NCBI RefSeq assembly: GCF_001423965.1
Contig: NZ_LMPV01000009.1
Location: 124,001 to 188,000, forward strand
Origin: Exiguobacterium sp. Leaf196
GTDB lineage: Bacteria; Bacillota; Bacilli; Exiguobacteriales; Exiguobacteriaceae
Length of the DNA: 64,000 nt
Direction of reading: 5' to 3'
Part shown: positions 26,279 to 35,372 of the stretch, piece after piece
Numbering within the stretch: the first letter of the stretch is position 1
How the letters are laid out: every line of letters begins with the position of its first letter
The notes under the pieces: generated by a model
Told to the model about the DNA's origin: nothing
The model's input: only the letters and a program-made list of their open reading frames with translations
The model's database searches: none
Translations under genes and position numbers: made by a program

Positions 26279-26860
26279 TTACATCGAGGACTCTTCTTCT
26301 AACGCTTGCTTTTGACGATGATGATGGACGATTCCGATGACCGCTGCTCCAATGAGGATCACGATGATTGATCCAATGACACCAGGATTCACCTGTAGCC
26401 AGTTCCACAGTTCCGACCACGTCACAGCTTCTCCGATTCGAATGATGATGAATGTCCACAGTCCTGTATAGACGCCTGCTGCTAAGAACGTCATCACTAA
26501 ATAACGCGGTAACGGATAACCGAGAAGTCCGGCGACATAATGAATCGGATGTCTGACGCCGGGTAAGAAGAACGATAGTCCGATTGCCCATAACCCGCGT
26601 CGTTCTATGATTGCTTCTGCTCGTTCTAAGAAACGTGATTTCATCCAGCGTTTGACGAGCGGAATCTCACGGAAGAACCGAGCAAGTAGATAAAACCACG
26701 TAAAGGCGATGAAGAAGACCGGCCAAGCGGTCAGCCAGATGACGACCGGGTACATCCCCTCTCGTAATCGAAGTGCTGCAAAACCCATCATCAAGACATC
26801 GTCCGACAATGGGGTGAACATGATTCCGCCAGCCAGGCGGACGAGTGCCATGATATCCAT
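26279..26860 (-). CDS. DedA family membrane protein
   Basis: 193 residues of the DedA/SNARE-associated family, implicated in undecaprenyl-phosphate and phospholipid recycling and in proton-dependent homeostasis. The family core is recognisable: GGIMFTPLSDDVLMMGFAALRLREG and the Gly/Arg/Pro block FFLPGVRHPIHYVAGLLGYP, with about five membrane segments. It ends in a His-rich charged tail. Two starts overlap, GTG 26863 and ATG 26860; AGGGA spacing favours the ATG. Monocistronic. Confidence 0.85.
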   Translation of the reverse strand: MDIMALVRLAGGIMFTPLSDDVLMMGFAALRLREGMYPVVIWLTAWPVFFIAFTWFYLLARFFREIPLVKRWMKSRFLERAEAIIERRGLWAIGLSFFLPGVRHPIHYVAGLLGYPLPRYLVMTFLAAGVYTGLWTFIIIRIGEAVTWSELWNWLQVNPGVIGSIIVILIGAAVIGIVHHHRQKQALEEESSM

Positions 26861-27132
26861 CACGTATCCCTACTTTCTGTTTCTCTCTATATTCAGTATC
26901 CCCGATTTTTCTGAAGTTGAGCCCTATCCATTTCTTAAGTTCTTCTTTAGTTATACTTTTCTGATCAAAAGAGATCATCATCGATGATTTAAAGTCACTT
27001 AGACCGGATGACATGTATACGCAATCGTTTAATAAAACATCCTTTTCCCACATCGAGAAAAAGGGTTTCCTTCATCCGTTCGAGAAGGGGTATAACGTAC
27101 ATCCGAACGCTCATCTGATAGGAGGAATTTCC

Positions 27133-27918
27133 ATGTTGCATCGCCGGAAGACCTATACGATTCGTCCCGAACGCCTAGAAGAATTCACTGAGTTTTTTCA
27201 TACCTACCTGTATCCGCTTCAAGTCAGTCATGGTGCCCGTCTCGTTGGTCGCTGGGTGACGGAAGCAGAAGATGAAGTTATCGCTATCTGGGAATACCGC
27301 GACCGTGAACATTACGAACAAGTCGATCGTGATGTCCGAAACAGTGCCTTACGCCGTGAAGCGATGAAAAAACGTGCCCGACTCGGCAAAAATCTCTATA
27401 TCAAGTCGTATGAAGACTTCATGACGGCGACCGGTACGTACGCTCCTCCTCGTGCCATCGTCAGTGTGACCGCGTACATCACAAACGATGCCGGTGAAGT
27501 CCTGCTCGTTCGCAACCTCCACCGGGGTGATACGTATGAGATGCCGGGTGGACAAGTCGAAAATCATGAGTCGATTCTTGACGCGATCAAACGAGAAGTC
27601 AAAGAAGAAACCGGGATTGATGTCACAATCGATGGAATTACCGGTATCTATCAAAACGTCTCGAGTCACGTCCTTTGTGTCTGCTTCCGCGGGAAAGCGG
27701 TCGGTGGTGAACTTACGACACAAGAAGGCGAAACAACAGATGTCGGCTTCTTCCCACTGACACGTGACTCGCTGAGTGAATACATCAAACGGGATCATTT
27801 CCAGTTGCGGACGCTTGATGCCATGGATCCGCACTACTTCCCGCATGCCTTATATAAAGTCAGACCGTATGAGCTGATCAGCCGGTATGACGGTAATGCA
27901 ACGTCATCTTCACGATAA
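27133..27918 (+). CDS. NIPSNAP-like / Nudix hydrolase fusion
   Basis: 261 residues. Residues 1-95 look like a NIPSNAP or antibiotic-monooxygenase-like ferredoxin fold (MLHRRKTYTIRPERLEEF, ARLVGRWVTEAEDEVIAIWEY, YEQVDRDVRN). Residues 105-245 are a Nudix domain with a complete box: GGQVENHE...REVKEETGIDV. Such fusions are annotated as Nudix proteins of unknown substrate. AGGAGG is 7 bases before the ATG; the frame is open further upstream but without a ribosome site. Monocistronic. Confidence 0.85.
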   Translation: MLHRRKTYTIRPERLEEFTEFFHTYLYPLQVSHGARLVGRWVTEAEDEVIAIWEYRDREHYEQVDRDVRNSALRREAMKKRARLGKNLYIKSYEDFMTATGTYAPPRAIVSVTAYITNDAGEVLLVRNLHRGDTYEMPGGQVENHESILDAIKREVKEETGIDVTIDGITGIYQNVSSHVLCVCFRGKAVGGELTTQEGETTDVGFFPLTRDSLSEYIKRDHFQLRTLDAMDPHYFPHALYKVRPYELISRYDGNATSSSR

Positions 27919-27922
27919 AACA

Positions 27923-27963
27923 AAAAATCCCCTTGCAGATTTTTCTCTGCAAAGGGATTTTTT
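27923..27963. terminator. Bidirectional terminator
   Basis: AAAAATCCCCTTGCAGA / TCTGCAAAGGGATTTTT stem with one mismatch and A/T runs on both sides. It serves the NIPSNAP-Nudix gene (+) and catE-like gene (-). Confidence 0.9.
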
Positions 27964-27966
27964 CAG

Positions 27967-28815
27967 TTATGTTGTCAATCGAGCAGTGATTCCAGCATCA
28001 TCGGTGACATAGACAGCATCTGCTTGATCCGTAACGGTATACGCAGAAGACTTCAACGTCTCGATTGCTGCTCGGAGCGTCGCTTGATCCGGATAACGCA
28101 GCGTCCAGTAGACAAGTCCGACCGCATCTTCCGGATTCGTCGGTGCGTCAACTCCCGACCAGACGTTCAGACCGATGTGATGATGGTAACCGCCAGCAGC
28201 GACGAACAACGCACGCATCCGCGAAGCGTCAGCCGCAACCTCAAAGCCGAGCGTGTCGACATAAAATGTCCGCGCTGCTTCGAGTGTCTTGACGTGGAAA
28301 TGGACATGTCCCATGACCGTCTCGGCCGGCATACCATACCAGTCTTCTTCTCCAGCTTCGACGAGCATACTTTGCCAATCGACAGGATCGGTCGTCATCT
28401 TAACATCTCCATTTGCTTCATACGTCCATGTCTCACGTGGACGATCGGCATAAATCTCGATCCCGTTCCCATCCGGATCCGATAGATAAAAGGCTTCACT
28501 GACAAGATGGTCACCTTGACCAATCTCAATCCCTTGTTCGATCAAATTGCGGATGACGAAACCGAGTTCTTTTCGGTTCGGTAGCAAAATCGCAAAATGG
28601 TATAACCCGGCAACCGAGTTCGGTGGGAAACGGCGGGCATTCGGATGAACTTCGAGCTCAACGAGTGGTGTACCTTGTGCGCCAAGAACCGTTAGCTGAT
28701 CCGTTTGTGTCAGTATACGTAATCCGAGGGATGCTGTATAAAATGAAACGGAACGGTCAAGATCGGTGACGCGTAAACGAACGGGACCGAGTGTAATCTG
28801 TGGGTGAATCGACAT
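27967..28815 (-). CDS. catE: VOC family extradiol dioxygenase, CatE-like
   Basis: 282 residues with two glyoxalase/extradiol modules (residues about 10-125 and 165-280). Metal ligands are visible: GLYHFAILLPN, EIYADRP, and GHVHFHVKT, with YHHHIGLNVW in the second module. CatE opens catechols with Fe and oxygen and, with a DUF24 regulator, protects against catechols and quinones. GAAGGAGG precedes the ATG at 28815; the longer in-frame ORF to 29073 runs into the divergent regulator. Divergent to the CatR/YodB-like gene with an operator-like repeat between. Confidence 0.85.
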   Translation of the reverse strand: MSIHPQITLGPVRLRVTDLDRSVSFYTASLGLRILTQTDQLTVLGAQGTPLVELEVHPNARRFPPNSVAGLYHFAILLPNRKELGFVIRNLIEQGIEIGQGDHLVSEAFYLSDPDGNGIEIYADRPRETWTYEANGDVKMTTDPVDWQSMLVEAGEEDWYGMPAETVMGHVHFHVKTLEAARTFYVDTLGFEVAADASRMRALFVAAGGYHHHIGLNVWSGVDAPTNPEDAVGLVYWTLRYPDQATLRAAIETLKSSAYTVTDQADAVYVTDDAGITARLTT

Positions 28816-28895
28816 GTTGTTTCCTCCTTCAATGAAATAGCTTGTACCTCTATTATTACGCGGAAGTGATGGAAGCGGAAGTAGGCACGAATAAG

Positions 28896-28920
28896 TGGTA
28901 TAGTATCCTAAACGATACCA
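28896..28920. promoter_or_regulatory. Operator-like nested inverted repeat between catE and the DUF24 regulator
   Basis: Outer arms TGGTAT / ATACCA (28896-28901, 28915-28920) enclose a second repeat GTATC-CTAAAC-GATAC (28903-28918). It lies just before the regulator's ribosome site and about 80 bases upstream of catE, a fitting place for repression of both genes. Confidence 0.6.
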
Positions 28921-28936
28921 TGAAGGAGGAAGACCG

Positions 28937-29287
28937 ATGGAAGAGACACCAAGCTGTCGAGTCGAGACCGCACTCGAAATCTTGACCGGAAAATGGAAAC
29001 CGTCGATTTTACTCGTCTTGATCACACACGGAACGCTCCGCTTCAGTGAATTGAAACGACAATTGCCGAACATTACGCAAAAGATGCTGACAGCTCAATT
29101 GCGCGAGCTCGAACTAAACGATATCGTGCATCGCGAGATTTACCAAGAAGTCCCGCCACGCGTTGAGTATTCGCTGACGGATTACGGTCGGACACTTATC
29201 CCGGTTCTTGACGCCATCAATGCATGGGGCGAACAGCACGTCATTCATCTTGAAAATAAAGAAAAAGTAGCTTCGGCCTCCCAATGA
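28937..29287 (+). CDS. HxlR/DUF24 family redox-sensing regulator, CatR/YodB-like
   Basis: 116 residues, a winged helix of the HxlR family: ALEILTGKWKPSILLVL, RFSELKRQLPNITQKML, LTDYGRTLIPVLDAINAWG. The single N-terminal Cys7 (TPSCRVETA) is the conserved thiol that CatR and YodB use to sense quinones and diamide. With divergent catE it mirrors the catR-catE logic of Bacillus subtilis. GAAGGAGG is 8 bases before the ATG. Likely a repressor of catE and itself. Confidence 0.85.
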   Translation: MEETPSCRVETALEILTGKWKPSILLVLITHGTLRFSELKRQLPNITQKMLTAQLRELELNDIVHREIYQEVPPRVEYSLTDYGRTLIPVLDAINAWGEQHVIHLENKEKVASASQ

Positions 29288-29318
29288 GAAATCCATTTCG
29301 ATGTGATTTCTCATTTTT
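29283..29318 (+). terminator. Terminator of the DUF24 regulator
   Basis: AATGAGAAATC / GATTTCTCATT stem with 11-base loop, then TTTTT; it overlaps the end of the gene. Confidence 0.85.
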
Positions 29319-29391
29319 GTATGGAATAAACTGTCTATTCCCCCGTATACTAACCTAATAGACTTCTGTTTTCGGAAAGGAATGAGTCCTC

Positions 29392-30174
29392 ATGCATCAA
29401 CTCCATGCAATCGAGCAACTCGTTGCTCGGCTCAAACAAGATCCTGCAGTCGAAGCCATCTTCTTGAAAGGATCCTTCGGACGAGGAGAAGAAGACGTTC
29501 ATTCAGATATCGATCTGTACTGTCTCGTCTCGGAAGAACGCCAAACGAAATTTTTATCACGTCGACTGTCCCACCTCTCTGTTTATCGCCCCATCATCTG
29601 GAAAGATGAGATCGACATCATCGCACCACAGATGATCGTCGTCTATGATGATTTGTTACATATCGATTTATTCACGGTGACACTTGATTCGCTAAACCAT
29701 AAGGATCAATTGCGTGTCCTGTACGATCCAAAACAGCAATTGACGGACTTTACGGATACTTGCGACTTGACGCTTTCCGCACAAGAAGCGACCGATGAAG
29801 CGATTGATGCCGTCTGGTTCTTGTTCCAATACAAAAAAGCAGCGGCACGGGGAAACGACTTATGGGCAGTCGAGATGCTCCGGAGCGCCTTGATCAAGTT
29901 CGCGAAAGTCTTGCTTCATCACCATACTCCAGATCGGGCGCAGCTCGGATTAAAGACGATTCCGACGACATTGCCTGACGGTCCACGCCTTTCTCTTGAA
30001 TCAATCTATGAAGTCTTGACACCCGCAACGCATGCTGAAGCGGCTCAACGTTATCTGGCATGTCTAGAGACTGAACGGAAGACACTCAATCGGACGCTCG
30101 TCACGCATCCCGAAACACTCGACTTACTCGATCGATTAACGCATGAACTATCGATGCAACAAGTAAAACGATAA
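29392..30174 (+). CDS. Nucleotidyltransferase domain protein
   Basis: 260 residues. The polymerase-beta-type motif KGSFGRGEEDVHSDIDLYCLV carries the GS and the DxD metal Asp pair; a third Asp is in LHIDLF. The C-terminal half is helical and resembles aminoglycoside adenylyltransferase-like proteins. It should transfer a nucleotide to a small molecule or a protein; the substrate is unknown, and resistance should not be assumed. Ribosome site GGAAAGGA. Single gene between two terminators. Confidence 0.8.
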   Translation: MHQLHAIEQLVARLKQDPAVEAIFLKGSFGRGEEDVHSDIDLYCLVSEERQTKFLSRRLSHLSVYRPIIWKDEIDIIAPQMIVVYDDLLHIDLFTVTLDSLNHKDQLRVLYDPKQQLTDFTDTCDLTLSAQEATDEAIDAVWFLFQYKKAAARGNDLWAVEMLRSALIKFAKVLLHHHTPDRAQLGLKTIPTTLPDGPRLSLESIYEVLTPATHAEAAQRYLACLETERKTLNRTLVTHPETLDLLDRLTHELSMQQVKR

Positions 30175-30177
30175 CAA

Positions 30178-30213
30178 CAAAGGAGTAGCAGGCATTTGCC
30201 TGCTACTCCTTTG
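30178..30213. terminator. Bidirectional terminator, 17-bp perfect stem
   Basis: CAAAGGAGTAGCAGGCA paired with its exact complement across a two-base centre. The T runs are short on both strands, so the stem strength carries the call. Confidence 0.75.
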
Positions 30214-30225
30214 TCTGCTCACCTA

Positions 30226-30810
30226 TCATCGTGTCAATTGAATCTCTTTTGATTGTCCACCTGCCCAGCCAAAACCGGATGAGACTTCAAGCTTCGGATT
30301 TTTGACCTGTTTCGGTAATTCAAAGACGATGTTGCCGGTTTTTTCGATATTCGGGTTGATCGTCTCTAGGAAGAAGCCCATGCCGTCTTCATTCGCATAG
30401 AGATCGAGTTCCGTATCGGCTGAATACTCGGTATCGCCGACATTGACTTTAAACATGTTGCTATCGACGAAGCGCTCTTCCTTATCTCCATTTAGAATCG
30501 TCAGACCGATGACTAAGAATTGTCCTGATGTTTTCTTTTCGCCAAGGACATTCGATAACGTGTCGACCATCTTGACGTCATTGGCGACATACGTCAATTT
30601 CCCGACCTTTACCTGATCCTTGATGCCATAGGTTTTCTTGACCGGCTTCGCCGCTGCTTTTGCTTTCACTGGTTTTGCTTCTGATTTGACTGCTTCTTGT
30701 TCGACCTCTACTTTTTTCTCTGGTGCCACTTGTTCTTCATCATCTCCTAGATTTCCAAGGATGACTGCTCCGATTACGATGATTCCTGCCCACTTCAATC
30801 CTTTTTTCAT
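30226..30810 (-). CDS. DUF4352 domain protein, membrane anchored
   Basis: 194 residues. A short N-terminal hydrophobic helix (about 6-20, LKWAGIIVIGAVILG) serves as an anchor, followed by a Lys/Glu/Ala-rich linker (24-60), and an Ig-like DUF4352 domain (GKLTYVANDVKMVDTL, GQFLVIGLTILNGDKEERFVDSNMF, NIVFELPKQV). These are extracellular domains of unknown ligand. AAAGGAGGAAGTAAC precedes the ATG. Monocistronic. Confidence 0.85.
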   Translation of the reverse strand: MKKGLKWAGIIVIGAVILGNLGDDEEQVAPEKKVEVEQEAVKSEAKPVKAKAAAKPVKKTYGIKDQVKVGKLTYVANDVKMVDTLSNVLGEKKTSGQFLVIGLTILNGDKEERFVDSNMFKVNVGDTEYSADTELDLYANEDGMGFFLETINPNIEKTGNIVFELPKQVKNPKLEVSSGFGWAGGQSKEIQLTR

Positions 30811-30942
30811 GTTACTTCCTCCTTTTAATATGGCTGACTCACTTCTAATAGCCCTAGTATAGGAAGAAGCAACCCCTTATCCTTCACACTTTTTTAACCA
30901 GGTTATTTTTTGTTTTAGGTATGAAAAATAGATTGACAGGAC

Positions 30943-30976
30943 ACAAAAAAAGAGCGCTGATTTCAGCGCTCTTTTC
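30943..30976 (-). terminator. Terminator of the quinone reductase gene
   Basis: AAGAGCGCTGA / TCAGCGCTCTT stem; on the minus strand it is followed by TTTTTT. Confidence 0.9.
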
Positions 30977-30979
30977 TCC

Positions 30980-31915
30980 TTATTCTCCTTTGACCCGGAT
31001 GACGATTTTTCCTTTCGCATGCCCTTCTTCGCCATAATCGTGCGCTTCCTTGATGTGGTCGAGATCAAAGATTCGATCGACGACAGGCTGCAATTCGCCT
31101 CGCTCGACGGCTTTAGCGATATGTTGCAAACGCTCACCGGTCGGTTGCATGAAGACGTAGGCCGAACGGGCATTGTGTTGTTTCGCTTGCTCCTCATCGG
31201 GTGGTGTGGAAATCGAAACAAGCATCCCATTTGGTTTCAGCATCTGATAGAGCTCTCCTTGCTTGTCTCCGCCCATCGTGTCAAAGACAAAATCGACGTC
31301 CCGGACACGGTCGGCTGGATTTTCTTGTTTGTAGTCGATGACTTCGTCGGCTCCAAGTGCTTTTACCCAATCGACGTTTTTTGTACTCGTCGACGTAATG
31401 ACGTACAACCCGTTCGCTTTCGCAAGTTGGATCGCAACCGTTCCGACGCCCCCTGATCCGGCACCAATGAAGATCCGGTCACCTGGCTTCGCATCCATCA
31501 CTTCGAACATGACCTGCCACGCTGTATGCGAGACGAGCGGAAGGGACGCTGCTTCTGCGAAACTGAGCGATTCTGGTTTTTTCACGACAAGATGTGCATC
31601 AACTGCGACATACTCCGCATAGGTCCCTTGACGAGCGATTTCTGGACGACTGAAGACGGCGTCCCCGACTTGAAGATCCGAGACGTTTTCTCCGACTTCC
31701 TGAATCACGCCAGCAACATCCCAACCGATAACGAGCGGCATTTCGTAGCTCAACATCTGACGCAAGTACCCCTCTCGTAACTTCCAGTCGACCGGATTTA
31801 CGCTCGCGGCATAGACTTCAATTAAAACATCATCTGGTCCGATGACCGGCTTTTCCAGTTCTCCGATCTTAAATTGTTCCGATCCACCATACTGTTCAAT
31901 GTAAGCTGCTTTCAT
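30980..31915 (-). CDS. Zinc-free NADP-dependent quinone oxidoreductase (MDR family)
   Basis: 311 residues. A GroES-like N-terminus (NPVDWKLREG, PLVIGWDVAGVIQEVG) lacks the zinc Cys residues of alcohol dehydrogenases. The Rossmann domain has AGSGGVGTVAIQLAK for the dinucleotide, with STSTKN as the likely NADP phosphate site. Such enzymes reduce quinones or enones. The ATG at 31915 follows GAAGGAGGAG; the longer in-frame ORF has no site. Monocistronic. Confidence 0.9.
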   Translation of the reverse strand: MKAAYIEQYGGSEQFKIGELEKPVIGPDDVLIEVYAASVNPVDWKLREGYLRQMLSYEMPLVIGWDVAGVIQEVGENVSDLQVGDAVFSRPEIARQGTYAEYVAVDAHLVVKKPESLSFAEAASLPLVSHTAWQVMFEVMDAKPGDRIFIGAGSGGVGTVAIQLAKANGLYVITSTSTKNVDWVKALGADEVIDYKQENPADRVRDVDFVFDTMGGDKQGELYQMLKPNGMLVSISTPPDEEQAKQHNARSAYVFMQPTGERLQHIAKAVERGELQPVVDRIFDLDHIKEAHDYGEEGHAKGKIVIRVKGE

Positions 31916-31993
31916 CCGTTGACTCCTCCTTCGATAATCATTCCCTATCTTCTTCCCCGTCCGTTCCACCAACAAACAGTCTGAGAATAGACA

Positions 31994-32025
31994 ACAGCTC
32001 CCCACTGATCAATGAGGAGCTGTTT
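31994..32025 (-). terminator. Possible terminator of the minus-strand chemoreceptor gene
   Basis: AACAGCTCC / GGAGCTGTT inverted repeat with a 14-base loop just past the gene end; the T run after it is poor. Confidence 0.5.
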
Positions 32026-32027
32026 CG

Positions 32028-33497
32028 TTAACGATTCGTTTGCTGAAGGGTAGACGCCGTCTCGTTCAAGGCATGAATCGCCTGTTGCAGTTCCATGACC
32101 TGTCCGACTTGATGACGTGTCAGACCTGATAATGACTCACTTTGCGCGAGCAAGGCATTCATGAACGTGTCGAGTTGACTGGTTGCTGTCGTGATAGCAG
32201 TAAGACTACTTGTCATCGTCGCGAACTGAGTCTGCGCCGACTGGATCGAACCGACGACTTCCGTTGTATTCATCTCAATCGTCTGTAGCGCCAATTGACT
32301 CTCTGCCATCCGTTCTTCCTGCTCACGTAACAAGGTCGTACTGGCATGAATCGAGTTTCCGGTTTGCGTAACATCCTGCTCAACACGTTCAATGATCGTA
32401 TTGATTTCCTTCGACGCTTCTGCCGTCTGTGATGATAGATTACGAATTTCTTGCGCAACGACCGTAAAACCTTTTCCGAACTCGCCCGCGCGAGCCGCTT
32501 CGATCGACGCGTTAAGACTAAGCAGATTCGTTTGCGTCGCAATCGCGTTAATACTCGACGTGATAGCGACGATCTCCTGGAAACGCCCAGCAAGCTGTCC
32601 GAACGACGTGACCGACTCATCCATGCTCGTCGTCAATTGTTGCAGCGATTGTCCGGCAAGACCGATCGTCTGCCTGCTTTGTTCAGCTGTTGTCCGCGAT
32701 GACGAACTCCGCTCGAGCGCACGGTCGACTGATACCGTTACCTCTTGCATCCGGTTAACTTGTTGTTCGTTCAGTTGACGGATTTCACGAATCGCTTGGA
32801 CGCTGCCTGCCGCTTCACTTGCCAGCTGTTGCATCGCTAGATCGACCTGACTGAAGGAATCCTTCGCCGCGTCGACCGTCTCACTCATTTCTTCTGTGAA
32901 CGTCGTCACTTCCGTTGCCGTTGCTGCCGTTTGCTCAAGGGCGACTTGCGATGTTGCCGCGTAAGCTTCCGACCGTTCCTGTTCTTGGCGGACTGCCAGC
33001 ATGACGTTCCGTCCGAAGACGGCAACGAAGACAGCCGCTGAGAAGATCATCAAGTAGATGACATATGCGACGATCAAGTCAAATGTGTTCGTAAAAACAA
33101 TCGTACCGTTGGCTGTGAATAACGCCATTTCAAGTAGTCCGAAGATCCCAGCCAAAACGACGAGACGCGGAATCAAATAGACGATCGAAATCGTCAAATA
33201 AAGATAAGCAATCGTCCAGATACTTGGGGACGGTAATGTCGTCAAAACCAAGGCGAGGACGAGATACGTTAATGTCACTTGAACATATTTCCCACTCGGA
33301 CGATGTCCGAGGAGGCGGTTGCCGACCAGCAACGCGACCGTCAAGATCAGACCACCGACTAAAAACTGATAGAACACACTGATGGGAACGTAATTCATTT
33401 GGGCAAATACGAAAATCAACGGATGCGCAATTGTAATCAACGTTGCAATCAGACGGGATAAAATCTTTGTACTTTGTTGCTCGAGGGCAGATACCAT
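32028..33497 (-). CDS. Chemoreceptor with six-helix membrane domain and no outside sensor
   Basis: 489 residues. The first 180 residues form about six closely packed membrane helices with very short loops, so there is no extracellular sensor. A standard signalling domain follows with the tip [20 protein letters not shown] and [17 protein letters not shown]. It probably senses something in the membrane, such as lipid or energy state, but that is inference. GAAGGAG is 10 bases before ATG 33497 and only 1-2 bases before an in-frame TTG, so ATG is chosen. A sigma-D-like promoter lies upstream. Confidence 0.9.
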   Translation of the reverse strand: MVSALEQQSTKILSRLIATLITIAHPLIFVFAQMNYVPISVFYQFLVGGLILTVALLVGNRLLGHRPSGKYVQVTLTYLVLALVLTTLPSPSIWTIAYLYLTISIVYLIPRLVVLAGIFGLLEMALFTANGTIVFTNTFDLIVAYVIYLMIFSAAVFVAVFGRNVMLAVRQEQERSEAYAATSQVALEQTAATATEVTTFTEEMSETVDAAKDSFSQVDLAMQQLASEAAGSVQAIREIRQLNEQQVNRMQEVTVSVDRALERSSSSRTTAEQSRQTIGLAGQSLQQLTTSMDESVTSFGQLAGRFQEIVAITSSINAIATQTNLLSLNASIEAARAGEFGKGFTVVAQEIRNLSSQTAEASKEINTIIERVEQDVTQTGNSIHASTTLLREQEERMAESQLALQTIEMNTTEVVGSIQSAQTQFATMTSSLTAITTATSQLDTFMNALLAQSESLSGLTRHQVGQVMELQQAIHALNETASTLQQTNR

Positions 33498-33538
33498 CTT
33501 GTTCAAACTCCTTCATCATAGTAAAGTCATACAATTGT

Positions 33539-33565
33539 TCATCGGCAGAAAGAATTCAATCGTTA
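33539..33565 (-). promoter_or_regulatory. Sigma-D-like promoter of the chemoreceptor gene
   Basis: Minus strand: TAAC (33565-33562), a 15-base spacer, GCCGATGA (33546-33539); the Bacillus sigma-D consensus is TAAA-N15-GCCGATAT. Confidence 0.6.
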
Positions 33566-33651
33566 AGTCCCTCGGATGACTTTTTTTCTTGACGCTTTCT
33601 TGAGAGCGGGAGTACGTTTAACGTAGACTTTTTTCAGAAAAGAGGATTCCT

Positions 33652-34050
33652 ATGCTCTATGTACTCGTAGGTCTCGCAGGTGTTCTCGGTGCCTCTGCAC
33701 GTTATGGACTTGGACTGCTGATTGGCGACTTTACGACCGGTCCGTTTCCGTGGCCCACGCTTGCGATCAACTTGATCGGTAGCTTTCTGCTCGGCTATGC
33801 GACACACTTCCTATTTCGAACGAAACTCTTGCATCAATATGCGATTACAGCTATTGGAACGGGCTTCATCGGCTCATTCACGACATTTTCGACATTCAGC
33901 GTCGAGACTGTGACCTTATTTAACGAACGTCATTTAGCGGATGCGCTTCTCTACGTGCTCGTTAGCTTATTTGGTGGTCTGTTCCTGTCTTATCTCGGTT
34001 ACGCGCTTGGGACAAGACGACTGCGTCACGTGACGAAAGGACGTGACTGA
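33652..34050 (+). CDS. crcB: Fluoride ion channel subunit FluC/CrcB (first copy)
   Basis: 132 residues, four membrane helices. Family motifs: GVLGASARYGLG at the start, LAINLIGSFLLGY (channel Asn) and GFIGSFTTFSTFSVE (Na site and Phe box). Fluc channels are dual-topology dimers that let F- out of the cell. The second copy begins directly after the stop (TGAATG), the usual sign of a heterodimeric pair in Firmicutes. I see no fluoride riboswitch upstream. Confidence 0.95.
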   Translation: MLYVLVGLAGVLGASARYGLGLLIGDFTTGPFPWPTLAINLIGSFLLGYATHFLFRTKLLHQYAITAIGTGFIGSFTTFSTFSVETVTLFNERHLADALLYVLVSLFGGLFLSYLGYALGTRRLRHVTKGRD

Positions 34051-34401
34051 ATGACATTACTCGCCCTCGCCATCGGTGCTTTTTGTGGAGCCATCAGTCG
34101 TTTTGCTGTCAGTCAATGGATCAAGACGATGTGGAAACATGAATTCCCACTAGCCACATTCCTCATTAACGTACTCGGCTCATTTTTGCTTGGTCTCGTC
34201 ATCGGTGCACATCTCGATACGACTTGGACGTTACTGCTTGGTACTGGCTTTCTCGGGTCGTTTACGACGTTCTCGACGTTCAAGATTGAAACGTTACAGC
34301 TTTTACAAGATGGAAACCGTAAAGTACTCGCCTTCTACTTGATATGCAGTTATGGATTCGGAATCCTCGCTGCCTTTTTCGGTATCACCTTGACCGCTTG
34401 A
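34051..34401 (+). CDS. crcB: Fluoride ion channel subunit FluC/CrcB (second copy)
   Basis: 116 residues, four membrane helices. It has FCGAISRFAVSQWI, FLINVLGSFLLGLV and GTGFLGSFTTFSTFKIE, so both channel motifs are intact. It is translationally coupled to the first copy and presumably inserts in the opposite orientation to form the heterodimer. Its N-terminus is shorter and the loops carry different charge from the first copy, as in other pairs. Confidence 0.95.
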   Translation: MTLLALAIGAFCGAISRFAVSQWIKTMWKHEFPLATFLINVLGSFLLGLVIGAHLDTTWTLLLGTGFLGSFTTFSTFKIETLQLLQDGNRKVLAFYLICSYGFGILAAFFGITLTA

Positions 34402-34406
34402 TTAAA

Positions 34407-34438
34407 AAAGAGGCGATGGAAAAATCCATCGCCTCTTA
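34407..34438. terminator. Terminator of degV (and of the crcB pair)
   Basis: AAGAGGCGATGGA / TCCATCGCCTCTT stem; six T follow on the minus strand, few on the plus strand. Confidence 0.85.
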
Positions 34439-34447
34439 CATGTAATT

Positions 34448-35302
34448 TTAATCATTCATCCAGAACAGACCGACCGTCTCTGCTCCGGCATGTGTCCCAA
34501 TTGCCGGTCCGAACGTGCCTTCAAGAATCGTCAGATCCGGGAATTTCGCTGCGACCTGTTGGCGCAGTTCTGCTGCCATTTCGGGTGCCATCGTCGTCGC
34601 AACATATATCCGGTTCTTATAGAACGTGTGTTGACGCATCGACTCATCGATTTGTTTGACCATCTCGATGTAGGCTTTCTTAAGAGAACGCGCTTTTTTG
34701 AATGGTACGACTTTTCCCGCTTCATCCGTCGTGATGATCGGTTTGATGCTGAGTAAGTTCGCAAGGAACAGGTCTCCTGACGAGACACGTCCACCGCGAC
34801 GCATCGTCTCCATATTACCGACGATCATATAAAAATGGGTCTTTTTCGTCAATGCTTGTAACGCCGCAACGATTTCTTCGACCGATTTCCCCTGTGCCTC
34901 AAGTTCCATTCCGTAACGAATGAATTCCTGTTGGTTTTCGAACGCGGTATGGGAATCGATGATATGAACCGGGAAGCTTGCCGCTTCCGCTGCTGATGCT
35001 GAGCTTTGAACGGTACTTGATAAGCCATTCGTACAATGTACTGCAATCGCGCAGTCATATCCTTCTTCTTTTAGCCGTTCGTATGTCCCGACGAACTCAC
35101 CAAAGATCGGTTGTGAAGTTTTTGCAATCAGCTTTTTGTCCGCATCCAGGGCACGAAACAGACGCTCGACCGTAATGGCATTCTCTTGATACGCCGTATC
35201 ACCAAGTAAAATTTGAATCGGCACGACATTGACGCCGATCGCTTCCGCCTCTTCTTTCGTGAAATAGGCCATACTATCGGTCACCCATGCAATTTTAGTC
35301 AT
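34448..35302 (-). CDS. DegV family fatty-acid-binding protein (FakB-like)
   Basis: 284 residues. The family marks are present: WVTDSMAYF at the N-terminus, the TSQP motif with the fatty-acid carboxylate Thr/Ser, MRRGGRVS, and GTHAGAETVGLFW at the C-terminus. FakB proteins present exogenous or recycled fatty acids to the kinase FakA. The gene is alone here and no fakA is near. Several DegV copies per genome are common, each with different acyl preference. Confidence 0.9.
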   Translation of the reverse strand: MTKIAWVTDSMAYFTKEEAEAIGVNVVPIQILLGDTAYQENAITVERLFRALDADKKLIAKTSQPIFGEFVGTYERLKEEGYDCAIAVHCTNGLSSTVQSSASAAEAASFPVHIIDSHTAFENQQEFIRYGMELEAQGKSVEEIVAALQALTKKTHFYMIVGNMETMRRGGRVSSGDLFLANLLSIKPIITTDEAGKVVPFKKARSLKKAYIEMVKQIDESMRQHTFYKNRIYVATTMAPEMAAELRQQVAAKFPDLTILEGTFGPAIGTHAGAETVGLFWMND

Positions 35303-35372
35303 TTTCCTTAGCCTCCGTTAGATTCTTCTCGCTCTATCCTACCATATACAGGAGTGGAAATCGCGAGATACC

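Noticed and set aside
27013-27132. Longer start for the NIPSNAP-Nudix protein
   Set aside because: The first 40 codons lack a ribosome site, while ATG 27133 has AGGAGG at 7 bases and starts the fold.
33535-33651. Fluoride riboswitch before the crcB pair
   Set aside because: The conserved GATGG...CGCC and the CTGATGATGCCTAC-type blocks are absent from the leader.
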